Positions 17,791 to 26,568 of a stretch of DNA of 64,000 nt are shown one piece after another. The notes beneath the pieces are model-generated. The model was not told the origin of the DNA. It did no database searches and worked only from the letters and a program-made list of their open reading frames with translations. How positions within the stretch are numbered: position 1 is the first letter of the stretch; the number at the start of each line of letters is the position of its first letter. The stretch comes from Lysinibacillus sphaericus (GTDB lineage Bacteria > Bacillota > Bacilli > Bacillales_A > Planococcaceae): contig NZ_CP019980.1 in assembly GCF_002982115.1 (NCBI RefSeq), positions 2,054,001 to 2,118,000 of the forward strand. The letters are read 5' to 3'. Both the position numbers and the translations under genes were made by a program.

Positions 17791-18543
17791 TTGTTGAAGA
17801 AATTAATGCTATATATTGTGCCTTTTTGTATTTTAGCGGCCTCCATTTTTTTTGTAAGTGAACGTTTCTCTGCTGATAAAGGAAGAAAATATTATGAAGA
17901 GGCAGGGCAAATATTATGGGAAATAAAAACAAATGAAAAAATAATTGCATTGACCTTTGACGATGGCCCTCATAAAAAATATACACCTGAAATATTAGAT
18001 GTTCTAGACAAGTACAATGCAAAATCCACATTTTTTATAGTCGGTGAAAATGCAGAAAAAAACCCAGCAGTTATTCAAAGAATGTATGAAGAAGGCCATG
18101 AATTAGCCATTCACACATATACACATCCTTTAAGAACGACTATCCCTAATCTATTGAAGGAAATTAAACAAACACATGAAACAATTTACGGTATTAGTGG
18201 ATATTCTCCAACTTTATTCCGTCCAGTGGAAGGGCAATATACAGACGGGATGATTGATGCAGTTGCAAAAGAAGGATACAAAGTAGTGATGTGGTCTTGG
18301 CACCAAGATACAATGGACTGGAAAAGCCCTGGTGTTAATAAAATTGTCAACACTGTGTTGAAAGGGGCTAAGGAAGGCAATATTGTTCTTTTTCATGATG
18401 GGGGCGGAGATCGAGGTCAAACGGTTAAAGCGCTCGAAAAAATTTTACCTGAACTGGAAAAGCAGGGATATAAATTTGTCACGGTTTCGGAATTACTTGA
18501 AGTGCAAAAAGCAACGAATAAAATGGAAAACAATAAGAAATAA
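17791..18543 (+). CDS. Polysaccharide deacetylase (NodB domain)
   Basis: GGGAAGTGA at 17780-17788 supports TTG 17791 or 17794 rather than GTG 17785. An N-terminal signal anchor (MLYIVPFCILAASIFFV) precedes a NodB domain: motif 1 TFDDGP, motif 2 HTYTHP, motif 3 altered to RPVEGQ (usually RPPYG), motif 4 WHQDTMDW, motif 5 LFHDGGG. It should de-N-acetylate cell-wall or spore polysaccharide outside the membrane, using a metal held by Asp/His/His. The changed motif 3 may alter substrate choice. Confidence 0.9.
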   Translation: MLKKLMLYIVPFCILAASIFFVSERFSADKGRKYYEEAGQILWEIKTNEKIIALTFDDGPHKKYTPEILDVLDKYNAKSTFFIVGENAEKNPAVIQRMYEEGHELAIHTYTHPLRTTIPNLLKEIKQTHETIYGISGYSPTLFRPVEGQYTDGMIDAVAKEGYKVVMWSWHQDTMDWKSPGVNKIVNTVLKGAKEGNIVLFHDGGGDRGQTVKALEKILPELEKQGYKFVTVSELLEVQKATNKMENNKK

Positions 18544-18563
18544 TAGGCTGCTTAGGTTAAAAT

Positions 18564-18607
18564 AACTTCGATAAGTGCAAATTAAGGGGCACTTATCGAG
18601 GTTTTTT
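18564..18607 (+). terminator. Intrinsic terminator of the deacetylase gene
   Basis: A 15-bp stem (18564-18578 with 18589-18603) with G-U pairs is followed by T5. Confidence 0.85.
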
Positions 18608-18721
18608 AGCGTATTCCGCTAGTTATTATTTGAGCCTGACCATCATCAATAGCATTCAAATCAAGCGAATAAGTACGACATCAAATAAAAAAGAAGAGCA
18701 CAATAGTGTGCCCTCCCATTT

Positions 18722-18898
18722 CTAACGACGATGTTCTACAAGGTCAATTGCACCTAACACAATATGTGCTAAACCAAATCCAAAGACTGTATGGGCAATC
18801 ATTTTGTTAGAACCGCTTTTTTGCTTTAATGCATATCCAGCAGCCGTAACAGCAGAACCTAAAATAGTTGGGATTAAACCTTCTCGAATTGAATTCAT
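18722..18898 (-). CDS. Small conserved-looking protein (58 aa)
   Basis: GGAGGG precedes ATG 18898. The protein has glycine-rich hydrophobic stretches (LIPTILGSAVTAAGYALKQ, then IAHTVFGFGLAHIVLGAIDL), suggesting two short membrane-associated helices, and ends VEHRR. Its clean codon structure and good ribosome binding site support a real gene. No function is recognised. Confidence 0.65.
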   Translation of the reverse strand: MNSIREGLIPTILGSAVTAAGYALKQKSGSNKMIAHTVFGFGLAHIVLGAIDLVEHRR

Positions 18899-19061
18899 CA
18901 AAATCCCTCCATCGTAGTTAATTTGGTGTCATCACACCATTTATACTATTTGCGAATATGCGCAATACTATACTTGTCCAAACTTACTCCAATGAAGTAA
19001 ATTTTTGTATAGAAAGGCGAAACACAGTAGGAAATCCAAGTACTTTCTCTTTTTTAAGCAT

Positions 19062-19093
19062 GAAAAAATGGGTCACTTGGGGGAAGTGACCCA
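19062..19093 (-). terminator. Terminator of the YjcZ-type gene
   Basis: TGGGTCACTT/AAGTGACCCA (19069-19078 with 19084-19093) is followed on the minus strand by T6. Confidence 0.85.
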
Positions 19094-19141
19094 AAGGGGT
19101 TAATAGGAGTGTAAAGCTGGCATCATGCATGCCATTGCTTT
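19062..19141 (-). ncRNA. Two-hairpin 3'-UTR element, copy A (candidate sRNA)
   Basis: Reading the minus strand: an AAAGC...GCTTT hairpin (19113-19141), a linker with ACTCCTA and CCCCTTTG, then the GGGTCACT terminator hairpin. The same layout recurs at 21895-21961. It lies directly downstream of the YjcZ-type gene, so it may be a 3'-UTR-derived RNA. Confidence 0.4.
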
Positions 19142-19153
19142 GTATAACATTTT

Positions 19154-19312
19154 TTATAAGAAAGCAGTACCGACAATAATTAAGAGAATAAAGAGTACAA
19201 CAATAAGCGTAAACGTAGAGCCATTGCCGCCACCATAGTAATAGTCACCGCCGTAGTTATATCCACCACAATAATTATTGTTCCAGCTTCCTACATTTCC
19301 GTAGTATCCCAT
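19154..19312 (-). CDS. YjcZ family sporulation peptide (52 aa)
   Basis: AAAGGAGG sits just before ATG 19312; the frame upstream to 19396 is not used. A Gly/Tyr/Asn-rich head (NNYCGGYNYGGDYYYGGGNG) is followed by one hydrophobic helix (FTLIVVLFILLIIVGTAFL), the defining pattern of YjcZ-type sporulation peptides. It is likely membrane-inserted in the developing spore or mother cell. The exact role is unknown. Confidence 0.9.
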   Translation of the reverse strand: MGYYGNVGSWNNNYCGGYNYGGDYYYGGGNGSTFTLIVVLFILLIIVGTAFL

Positions 19313-19396
19313 GAAACATACCTCCTTTCCTTCCTTCAATTTATAATATGTTCCCTGTTGAAATGCGGAGGGGTATTTATCCCAATTCAAGCCCAT

Positions 19397-20007
19397 CTGT
19401 TTTAGAAATGTTTTTTATAAAAAAATGTGTAAAGTTTTTCATTACAAAAAGCTGCAGCGTATAAAAACGCTACAGCTTTGAATTGGTTACCTGTTTGGTT
19501 TGTCAGTAAAAGCATTATAACATACTTTTTAAACTGCAGTATAGCAATTCTAATTCACTACATTAATTTTGGCTAATATGTATAAGGAGTTACTCCCACT
19601 ACAATTTTATCACGGTCTTTAAATGTTCTTTCTGTTCAAAATACATAGTAGCTTAAACACTTGTAATTCATTTTAAACAAACCCAATATTTGCGAAAAAG
19701 CATAGACAATTTTATGTTTCCCCTAATGTCTTAGCCCACTTTAGATCATTGTAGAAAGCATATGGATGTGCCAAAAAGTACAACGAATGATAGGTACTGG
19801 TTAGAAGCTTGAGGGAGATTAATTTACGAAAAGTTAGTTCTTTCTGTATTTTTGTTAACCTCCATAGGTCTAGGAATTGAATATGCTAGAAATGAAGGCA
19901 GGGATTGAAGAAATCCAAAAAGTACTTTATGAAAAATAAAGTAGTTTTTTTATGCCTTCAGCTATCACCTGTGTGGGGGGCTAATATAGAGGAAAGTAGG
20001 TGATGAT
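19397..20007 (+). other. Intergenic region with hairpin and a small phage-like gene relic
   Basis: A hairpin at 19449-19478 (AAGCTGCAGCG/CGCTACAGCTT) has T5 on the minus strand and resembles a sequence at 44967-45003. A short frame at 19882-19938 (MLEMKAGIEEIQKVLYEK) looks like a truncated phage gene just before the holin. Otherwise nothing is seen. Confidence 0.4.
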
Positions 20008-20424
20008 ATGGAAACAAATACATTTTGGTCTTCACTTATAGGAGGTATGACCGCATTAATCGTATATCTAATTGGCGGTGTGGATGAATTGGTGACATCT
20101 TTAACAATATTAATGGCAATCGACTTAACATTAGGTGTAATGGTTGGTTGGATCATCAAAGATATAGATTCTCGTAAAACGTTTAAAGGTCTTCTGAAAA
20201 AGACAGCCATGATTTTAATGGTTATCGCAGCAGTTCAGTTGGACAATGCGACAGAAAGCGGCAACTTTATGCGTAACGCCATGATTTTGTTTTTAATTGG
20301 GATGGAAGGTATAAGTATAATCGAAAACTTAGGTAAGTTGGGCATTCGTGTTCCAAAGTTTTTAGCAAATGCTTTTGCACAGTTGAAAAAGGATAATGAT
20401 GATAAAAAGGATGATGAGCAGTAG
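20008..20424 (+). CDS. Phage holin family protein (toxin-secretion/phage-lysis holin)
   Basis: AGGTGATG precedes ATG 20008. The 138-aa protein has hydrophobic helices near residues 10-45, 65-80 and 88-105 and a charged C-terminal tail (KKDNDDKKDDEQ). SRKTFKGLLKK and SGNFMRNAMILFLIGMEGIS are the conserved holin core. It is strongly similar over its full length to the holin at 49717-50133. No endolysin follows here, so it is a stranded lysis gene, perhaps a prophage remnant or used for peptide/toxin release. Confidence 0.9.
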   Translation: METNTFWSSLIGGMTALIVYLIGGVDELVTSLTILMAIDLTLGVMVGWIIKDIDSRKTFKGLLKKTAMILMVIAAVQLDNATESGNFMRNAMILFLIGMEGISIIENLGKLGIRVPKFLANAFAQLKKDNDDKKDDEQ

Positions 20425-20921
20425 ATTGTAGTTAAAAGTCTCGTGACTTAATGGATACTTTTTAATGTCTTATAAGGATATTACATTAAACAATTCCCAC
20501 ACAGTAATGGCAAGAAAATAGACACAAGGCCATTTGCCTATCAAAATAGATTTTCTACCACACGCTGCCTTTGGATAAGACTGCTGAAGACCTTGTATCT
20601 GTGGATTATAGCATATGGTGCGGGGATTGTTAGTCGAAAGGAATAATCTCATAGAGGTAGCAGGTCATAAAAATGAAACGTTTAATTGATCTTTTAACGC
20701 AGCACAAAATGGTAGCTGTTTTTCATAAAAATAATAAAAGAGTCACATCTAACTAGGTGGGGCTTTTTATTTTGCATTTAATAATGAGGGGAAGAACGTG
20801 TTGAAGGATAACACATCTCGAAAGAATGGCGTTGAAGGAATATTGAAGCATAAATGGATGTGATAAAGAGAACGTTGCCTTCAACAAGCTTTACCAAGTT
20901 TATTTGGAAAGAGGTGGTAGT
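20425..20921 (+). other. Degraded intergenic stretch after the stranded holin
   Basis: Contains a 27-codon frame at 20672-20755 (MKRLIDLLTQHKMVAVF...) and a U-tailed, G-U-rich hairpin near 20737-20775. No endolysin reading frame survives. Confidence 0.4.
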
Positions 20922-21230
20922 ATGCAATTAACCGATGGCTCCTGGATTTTTGAAACCGAAGAGGTAGAAGCGGCTGTTATGAACTTAGAACGAGAGGGAT
21001 ACGAGCGAGAAATGTTGAACGCCTTCGCTCGATATGCTTACTTACGTTATAAACAAGTTAGGGATACTGTAAATCCACGGAAGTGCAAATACATGTTTAT
21101 TGATAAAGTAAGAGAACAATTAAAGTCCCCAGCAAAATTACGTAGAGTTAGTAGTTTATTGAATATGACCGAAGAGGAAGTACAATACATTGTGGCATTT
21201 GTAAAAAAGCATTTGAAATATGTAAAATAA
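20922..21230 (+). CDS. Hypothetical protein (102 aa)
   Basis: GAAAGAGGTGG precedes ATG 20922; the upstream TTG at 20904 is rejected. The protein is all-helical and charged (WIFETEEVEAAVMNLEREGY, then KLRRVSSLLNMTEEEVQYIV), suggesting a small DNA- or protein-binding helical domain. It sits beside the stranded holin, so a phage origin is possible. No family recognised. Confidence 0.65.
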   Translation: MQLTDGSWIFETEEVEAAVMNLEREGYEREMLNAFARYAYLRYKQVRDTVNPRKCKYMFIDKVREQLKSPAKLRRVSSLLNMTEEEVQYIVAFVKKHLKYVK

Positions 21231-21285
21231 ATAACCCTGTTTCAGTGAACTGGAAAATAAAATAGGTTTATTGAAACTTTGTAAA

Positions 21286-21822
21286 TTATATAAACTTTTT
21301 GCCAATCCAATGAGCTATTAACACTATAGGAAAAAAGAGCACACCAAAAGGTAAGGATATCAAAATCATTTTCCACGTAACAATTTGCTCCATCCATAAT
21401 GATCTATATAAAACAATGCTGTATGGAATAATTATAATAACCGATGTAATAGTTCCAGGAGCAATAGAGCGGAATATAATTGTCTGCCCAATATGCGTAA
21501 ACGCATGAATAAAAAATACTAATGAAACGGCTATAAAAAAGTATAAACTCCAACTAGTACCATTATAGAGATAGTAAATAGCTGAAACAGTAGCTGCACT
21601 GACAAATAAAAAAATAACAATAACTGCTGCTGCAAATTGAGCTGTCGTCATAGAAAACTGCTTCACAATTCGGTCAGCTATTTTGGGAGGCAACCGTTTA
21701 TAAATCTTATTTCGATTCGTATGTAACCATTTTTCTACTAATATAATCTCTTCAAAATCGTGGATAATGAAAAGAATAGGAAATAACCAGATTAATGTTT
21801 GAACATTTAACCAGAATGCCAT
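21286..21822 (-). CDS. HXXEE domain-containing membrane protein
   Basis: AGTGAGGTC lies before ATG 21822. The N-terminus carries IHDFEEI, the His-x-x-Glu-Glu signature, right after the first hydrophobic segment. About five hydrophobic segments follow, with FIHAFTHIGQTI providing further conserved His residues. The motif suggests an intramembrane metal-binding protein of unknown function. Monocistronic. Confidence 0.8.
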   Translation of the reverse strand: MAFWLNVQTLIWLFPILFIIHDFEEIILVEKWLHTNRNKIYKRLPPKIADRIVKQFSMTTAQFAAAVIVIFLFVSAATVSAIYYLYNGTSWSLYFFIAVSLVFFIHAFTHIGQTIIFRSIAPGTITSVIIIIPYSIVLYRSLWMEQIVTWKMILISLPFGVLFFPIVLIAHWIGKKFI

Positions 21823-22377
21823 ATTGACCTCACTTGCTTTCGTTTATATTTGGTCATGTATAAAGATTGTAGATTGGAATGGAAAAATGATTAAAGGGTC
21901 ACTGGACCAGAGTGACCCTAACCAACAAATCAGGAGGTGCAAAGCTAAATTTGCTTTACACTACTATTACTATGATGAAATAGTTATGATAACTAGCTAT
22001 TAGCCTGCAAACTAGATAAAAAATAAATACTTTATTATTTATAAAGTTACGTGTGTTTCTATGATTATAAGTATTATACCAATTATGGATTATTTAGTTA
22101 ATTACTTTTTGAATAATCGTGAGTGATAGTTAACTTTTTGTAAAATACTGCTCTTTCGACAAATACGAAATGTTGATTAAGAAAAATGTTTCTAATTTAT
22201 GCAAGAAATTCAAAGTGCATTGTAATGCATAGGGAAATAGTATAGTGAGTATGCGCAAGGATAAGTCTATCTACATGTGACATTGTCGATCTTTTTAATC
22301 AAATTTGTTGTTTTCAATTGTCAGAAATTATCAATATATCTTATAATAATAAAAAATATAATATAAGAGGTGAACTT
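21823..22377 (+). other. AT-rich intergenic region containing hairpin element B
   Basis: Only the two-hairpin element at 21895-21961 stands out; the rest is AT-rich and without a supported gene. Confidence 0.4.
21895..21961 (-). ncRNA. Two-hairpin element, copy B (candidate sRNA)
   Basis: On the minus strand: a GTGTAAAGC...GCTTTGCAC hairpin, a linker carrying CACCTCCT (identical to the anti-Shine-Dalgarno tail of 16S rRNA), then a perfect 9-bp AGGGTCACT/AGTGACCCT stem (21895-21903 with 21911-21919) and a T-rich tail. It has the same layout as copy A but no adjacent minus-strand gene. Strand and transcription are inferred. Confidence 0.4.
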
Positions 22378-22539
22378 ATGGGGAAACCAGTAGATTACAA
22401 TCTATTTCCAGCCTATCAAAACACACTTGAAGACAGACTAACCGAACGAAAAGAAGAATATATAGAAGAGTTAGAAAAAGCAAAACTTGGCGGGTATCTA
22501 TTAGATTTTGAAAAATTATTAGAAGAAGTACCGCAATAA
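22378..22539 (+). CDS. Small hypothetical protein (53 aa)
   Basis: AGAGGTGA precedes ATG 22378; upstream codons are not used. It is a charged helical peptide (RLTERKEEYIEELEKAKLGG, ending FEKLLEEVPQ). A decayed relative lies at 24243-24330, so this belongs to a local duplicated family flanking the candidate toxin locus. Function unknown; a regulatory or chaperone-like role is only a guess. Confidence 0.6.
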   Translation: MGKPVDYNLFPAYQNTLEDRLTERKEEYIEELEKAKLGGYLLDFEKLLEEVPQ

Positions 22540-22567
22540 AAAAAGCACCTCACAGGGGGTGCTTTTT
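22540..22567 (+). terminator. Intrinsic terminator
   Basis: AAAGCACC/GGTGCTTT arms around a short loop are followed by T5. Confidence 0.85.
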
Positions 22568-22958
22568 AGTTGAAACAAATCGTAAAAACCTGTATACCTC
22601 GTTACATACCAATCAAAAAAATTTCTTATTCGCCATTACATATCAAATAAAATAAGATTTTAGCAAATTGCTACAAAGTTTGTATAAGAATTAATAATTC
22701 AGTAAATATATTTATTTTGAATTATCTTCAAAATAATAGTTAAATAACCCTGATTTTTAGCTTGAATATTGAAATGCTAACCGTAATTGTTAAAATAAAT
22801 TTTAACTAGATCTAGTGAGACATAGGAGAATACGTGTCCAAATCTTAATGAGGTGGGTAGTATTAGATACCCATTAATAAAAATACTATGATAATGTTCG
22901 GTTATAAATAATTTTAATACTCTGAAAACTGATAAACAGATTAAAATTTAATGTTTAT
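22568..22958 (+). other. AT-rich upstream region of the candidate toxin gene
   Basis: No open frame with a ribosome binding site. Presumably holds the promoter of the following gene; no clear boxes were identified. Confidence 0.35.
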
Positions 22959-22970
22959 AGGAGGATTAGT

Positions 22971-23808
22971 ATGAAAAAATTTATTTGTTGCGTTAGTAGT
23001 AATTTTGGTATTTTCTACTGTTGCATCTCCAACATTATTGACAATTGCAAGTTACGAAAATAATTTAACGCTAGCTTCGAAATATAATAGCTTTACGTTG
23101 CTTTATGATAATGGTAATCATTCAGCTTTTCAATTAAAAGATGAAGCAGGAAATATTTTTGAGTACGTTGAAGATGTAATCAGTAAACCTGATGGAACGG
23201 ATGAAATTACCCAAAAAATATTTAATATTTCACCTAATAACGAGAAAGAATTAATAGATGAGAAAGTTATTAGGATAATGGAAACAACAGAAGAAATAAT
23301 GATTAAAGAACTTACTAATCTGAATAGTGTGGAAGTGAAAATAAACAAAAATAATCCTCAATATAATACTAATAGTACTTTCCAACAACAATCTTATAAT
23401 AATATTAATCCTAAATTAAAAACATTGACTGCCTCAAAGGGGGCATCTGGCGGTTCTTATATTGCGGCTATTCGTTGGGAGGAATCACCTAATAATAATA
23501 ATGCCTATGCTATTTTTGGTACGATGTCTAAAACGACAACGAAGCAACAATGGCAGTATAGAGATTTTAAAGCAGCAGCTAATAATATAGTTGATCAAGA
23601 AAGAAGTCTTCTATTAGGCGGCTTAGGTGGCGTTGCAACAGCAGTCTGGGATGCTGTTAAGGGTGGTAATCTATTATCATGGGAATTAATTAAAAAGATA
23701 TTTAAAAGCCTAGGAAAAAGTATACCTGTTTTTGGAACAATTCTTATTGTATTTACTTATGTTAATTTATGCCTTAAAGCAAAGGAAAAATATAATGCTA
23801 TACCATAA
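22971..23808 (+). pseudogene. Secreted bacteriocin/toxin-like protein, signal peptide frameshifted
   Basis: AGGAGG (22959-22964) points to ATG 22971, but that frame is lost after a few codons. Removing one base in the A6T3 run just after the start restores a classic signal peptide (LFVALVVILVFSTVASP) continuous with the long frame from 23005 to 23808. The mature region is Asn-rich, then ends in a Gly-rich hydrophobic part (LLLGGLGGVATAVWDAVKGG, then VFGTILIVFTYV). This resembles large secreted bacteriocins of the geobacillin-26 type, recalled from memory. The two membrane proteins downstream are candidate immunity factors. The indel may be real, a base-call error, or phase variation. Confidence 0.55.
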
Positions 23809-23846
23809 TTAAAAATAAAACTAAGTAACCATATAAGGTGATTGTT

Positions 23847-24188
23847 TTGAATACTTTCCTTGAAATTCTATTGGGCGCTTTAATAGTATTCGTTTATATT
23901 AAATTAATATCGTTTATTTTTAAAAAATCGGTAATGTATATGAATAGAAAAAGTACGGACTTTCTTGCACAAAGACTTCCTGGCTGGCTAATGGTTATGA
24001 TATCAAGCGGTTGTATATTTTATTACACACTACCATTTTATCCTTATTATATAATGCAAACGATAATGTATGTAGCAATGGGTGTTTGCATTGTATCGTT
24101 ATTCTTATTGTTGGTCGTTAAAAATATTAGCATATCTATATATAACAAAATCCTAATAAAAATTAAAAAGGAGTATGATAGCAAATAA
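23847..24188 (+). CDS. Membrane protein, candidate immunity factor (paralog 1)
   Basis: AAGGTG at 23835-23840 is 6 nt from TTG 23847. The 113-aa protein has three hydrophobic segments and basic cytoplasmic ends. It shares a framework with the protein at 24440-24790: LxALxxFVYxKxxSxxFKKS near the start, LPGWLMVMISSG, then YIMQTIMY. It lies 38 nt after the toxin-like gene. A small multi-pass protein next to a bacteriocin gene is the usual place for immunity; this is inference. Confidence 0.65.
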   Translation: MNTFLEILLGALIVFVYIKLISFIFKKSVMYMNRKSTDFLAQRLPGWLMVMISSGCIFYYTLPFYPYYIMQTIMYVAMGVCIVSLFLLLVVKNISISIYNKILIKIKKEYDSK

Positions 24189-24242
24189 AGCATAGTCAAA
24201 AGAAGTTTTTGAAGTTTAATGATATATAACCATTTAGTTTCT

Positions 24243-24330
24243 ATGGAAGAATTAGAAAACAAAAAAACTTGCTAGATTTTTGAAATTAGCGGAAGAAGTA
24301 CCCAATAAATTAGGAGGCATCTCACTTTAA
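24243..24330 (+). pseudogene. Degraded copy of the 53-aa gene
   Basis: Nucleotides read EELENKK and, after a frame change and stop, KLAEEVP, matching the end of the protein at 22378-22539 (EELEKAKL...LLEEVP). A related hairpin terminator follows. It sits between the two paralogous membrane genes, indicating a segmental duplication of the block. Confidence 0.6.
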
Positions 24331-24344
24331 AGTGAGGTGCTTTT
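24318..24344 (+). terminator. Intrinsic terminator
   Basis: GCATCTCACTTT/AAAGTGAGGTGC stem followed by T4. Confidence 0.75.
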
Positions 24345-24439
24345 CAATATAGTCTAGAACAGTTTAATAATTATCAAATAAAAATATCATGGCATACCAT
24401 AATAATGAAGATGTAAAAATTATAGAAGGAGGATTTCTT

Positions 24440-24790
24440 ATGAATTCTCTTTTTAATATTTTATTGAGTGCTTTAATTGGCTTCGTTTATTTGAAAATAA
24501 TGTCTCTTGTTTTCAAAAAATCGGTAATGTATATGAAAGAAAAAAGCAGGGACTTCCTTGTGCAAATATTGCCAGGGTGGCTTTTGATCATGTTATCAAG
24601 TGGTTGGATATATTGGTATGCACCTCCGTATTTGACATATTATTATATTATGCAAACTATAATGTATACCGCCATGGTTGTTTGTATTATGGCGTTGTTC
24701 TTATTATTGGTGGTGAAGCCGATCAGTATCAATAAATACAACAGAATAGTTGTATTTATTAAAAAGGATTTTAATCGTAATGAAAGCTAA
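24440..24790 (+). CDS. Membrane protein, candidate immunity factor (paralog 2)
   Basis: GAAGGAGG precedes ATG 24440. The 116-aa protein has three hydrophobic segments and is clearly paralogous to 23847-24188 (FKKSVMYM, LPGWLLIMLSSG, YYIMQTIMYTAM). Separate ribosome binding sites and terminators show the two copies are individually expressed units. Its proposed role in self-protection from the adjacent toxin-like protein is inferred from position only. Confidence 0.65.
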   Translation: MNSLFNILLSALIGFVYLKIMSLVFKKSVMYMKEKSRDFLVQILPGWLLIMLSSGWIYWYAPPYLTYYYIMQTIMYTAMVVCIMALFLLLVVKPISINKYNRIVVFIKKDFNRNES

Positions 24791-24817
24791 GTTAACAGGT
24801 TCTAAACATATAGATGT

Positions 24818-24856
24818 GCAGCCATTAAGTGTATTGATACTAAATGGCTGCTTTTT
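24818..24856 (+). terminator. Intrinsic terminator
   Basis: A 13-bp stem with one mismatch (24818-24830 with 24839-24851) is followed by T5. Confidence 0.85.
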
Positions 24857-24951
24857 AAATAAATTAGAGTACTACGCAGAATAAGTAATGTAAATAATGT
24901 GCTATTGTTATAGAATGGTAAAAATACGATTTTGAAAGTAGAGGGAAAAGC

Positions 24952-25476
24952 ATGTTTCCAATATTACATACCGAGCGTTTAGTGCTAAGAGAACTGACAG
25001 AAAATGATGCGCAAGCAATATTAAGTTGTTTTTCAAATCCAGACGTTTTACGTCATTATGGGCAGAAGCCGTTAACGAGCTTAGAGCAAGTGAAACAGAT
25101 TATCCAAAATTTTTCTACTAATTTCAAAGAAAAACGTGGCATTAAATGGGGAATATCCGTGCAAGGACAAGAAGAAATTATCGGTACAATTGGTTTTCAA
25201 GATTGGTCTGTTGAGCATAAAAAAGCGGATATCAGTTATGCACTTTTCCCTAATAGTTGGGGGCAAGGCTTTGCAAAGGAAGCTGTGGGTAAAGTTATTT
25301 CCTATGGTATTCAAGAGATGAATTTGGTGCGCATAGGAGCCATTGTCTTTACGGAAAATGAAGCTTCGAATAAGCTATTGGAAGCATTGGGTTTTGAAAA
25401 AGAAGGGGTTTTAAGAAACTTTATGCATCAAAATAATATGCCTTATGACACTAATGTTTATTCTTTCATTAAGTAA
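24952..25476 (+). CDS. GNAT acetyltransferase, RimJ/RimL-like
   Basis: GAGGG precedes ATG 24952. The 174-aa protein opens with LHTERLVLRELTENDAQAIL, the standard start of RimJ/RimL-type N-acetyltransferases. Motif A is seen in SWGQGFAKEAVGKVISYG (acetyl-CoA pyrophosphate loop) and motif B in NKLLEALGFEKEGVLRNFM. The substrate may be a ribosomal protein N-terminus, an antibiotic or another amine. Its stop codon lies in a tandem 8-bp repeat. Confidence 0.9.
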   Translation: MFPILHTERLVLRELTENDAQAILSCFSNPDVLRHYGQKPLTSLEQVKQIIQNFSTNFKEKRGIKWGISVQGQEEIIGTIGFQDWSVEHKKADISYALFPNSWGQGFAKEAVGKVISYGIQEMNLVRIGAIVFTENEASNKLLEALGFEKEGVLRNFMHQNNMPYDTNVYSFIK

Positions 25477-25502
25477 AGAAGTAAAGAAGTAAAGAAGTAA
25501 AG
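25471..25502 (+). repeat. Four tandem copies of an 8-bp unit (AAGTAAAG)
   Basis: Perfect repeat spanning the acetyltransferase stop codon. Copy-number change would not alter the protein, because the first unit already supplies the stop. Confidence 0.9.
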
Positions 25503-25789
25503 AACAATATTGAATATCATCGAAATAAATAGTGAAATATAGTGGAAACTTTATTTACTAAATAATTTGAAACATGGAATAGTAACAAGTATAAACCCCG
25601 AAAGATGTTTTGAACAAATGTCATCGTCTAAAATGTGCAGTGCTGTTTTTGTGCGAACTGTAGATTTATTGAAAATAAAATACTTATAGTGTTGCTCACC
25701 GACTATTTATGGTAAGCCCCTCCATACAAAAGAGTTATTGCGCAAGTATGGGAGTTATTGTTTCCTAACAGTTTTAATCCTGTAGTGAG
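25503..25789 (+). other. Intergenic region
   Basis: A hairpin with CTCCATAC/GTATGGGAG arms near 25720-25753 lies close to the 3' end of the minus-strand pentapeptide gene but lacks a T-tail. No supported gene. Confidence 0.35.
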
Positions 25790-26437
25790 CTACGATTTAA
25801 CTTTTAAACCTAGTAATGATGCAAATCCAACAGCTTGTTCAGAAGATACTTCGCAACCTTTTATACTTTCCAAAGTAACATTCAACCTTTCATATCGACA
25901 TGAGCTAATATCAATACCTTTTAAAGATGTTTGAGAAAAATCCACATCGTTAATATCACACTCATTAAAAATGACTTTATTAAATTTGCATTCAAAATAG
26001 TTGGCGCTTTGTAGCGATGAATGATTAAAAATGACCTGTTTTAAACGAGTCTCTGTAAAATCACATAGATTTGCAATGCAATTGTCAAACGAAACATTTC
26101 CTACATGAGCTTCTGCTAAATTCAATCCTAATACTTTACAATTGTCGAATGTAACTCTGTGAATTAAGCCTTCCCTAAAGCTGGCATTTGATAAATCACA
26201 GTTTTCAAAAATTACATCAGTCAAATCAATTTTTCTAAAAGATACATCTATGAATCTAACATTTTTAAAGAGTACTTTTGATAAAATAAGTCTATCAATA
26301 GCTATATTGTCAATGACCGTATTGGCGATAACACAATTGGATAAGTACGGATCTTCTTCATAAAAAATATCTTGAATATTTACTTTTTCTAATGCTAAAG
26401 GCAATTTAGGTGATTCAATTTTAAATACTTTTGCCAC
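25790..26437 (-). CDS. Pentapeptide-repeat protein
   Basis: GAGAGGTGTG precedes GTG 26437; the upstream extension to 26488 is rejected. The 215-aa protein is built largely from A(D/N)LxX-type pentapeptides (DLSNASFREGLIHRVTFDNC, DVDFSQTSLKGIDISS), which form a right-handed quadrilateral beta-helix. No signal or membrane segment. Family members such as Qnr/McbG protect gyrase by DNA mimicry, but many have unknown roles, and no resistance role can be claimed here. It is divergent from the methyltransferase gene. Confidence 0.85.
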   Translation of the reverse strand: MAKVFKIESPKLPLALEKVNIQDIFYEEDPYLSNCVIANTVIDNIAIDRLILSKVLFKNVRFIDVSFRKIDLTDVIFENCDLSNASFREGLIHRVTFDNCKVLGLNLAEAHVGNVSFDNCIANLCDFTETRLKQVIFNHSSLQSANYFECKFNKVIFNECDINDVDFSQTSLKGIDISSCRYERLNVTLESIKGCEVSSEQAVGFASLLGLKVKS

Positions 26438-26568
26438 TTTATCACACCTCTCAATGTAATGATGTATATAGAATAATAAAAAATTCATGCTTTTATAAGA
26501 CTTTATTTTTTCTTCATAGTATGGACATAGCAGTTTGTGTTACAAAGGACCGATTGGGGGAATTAACA

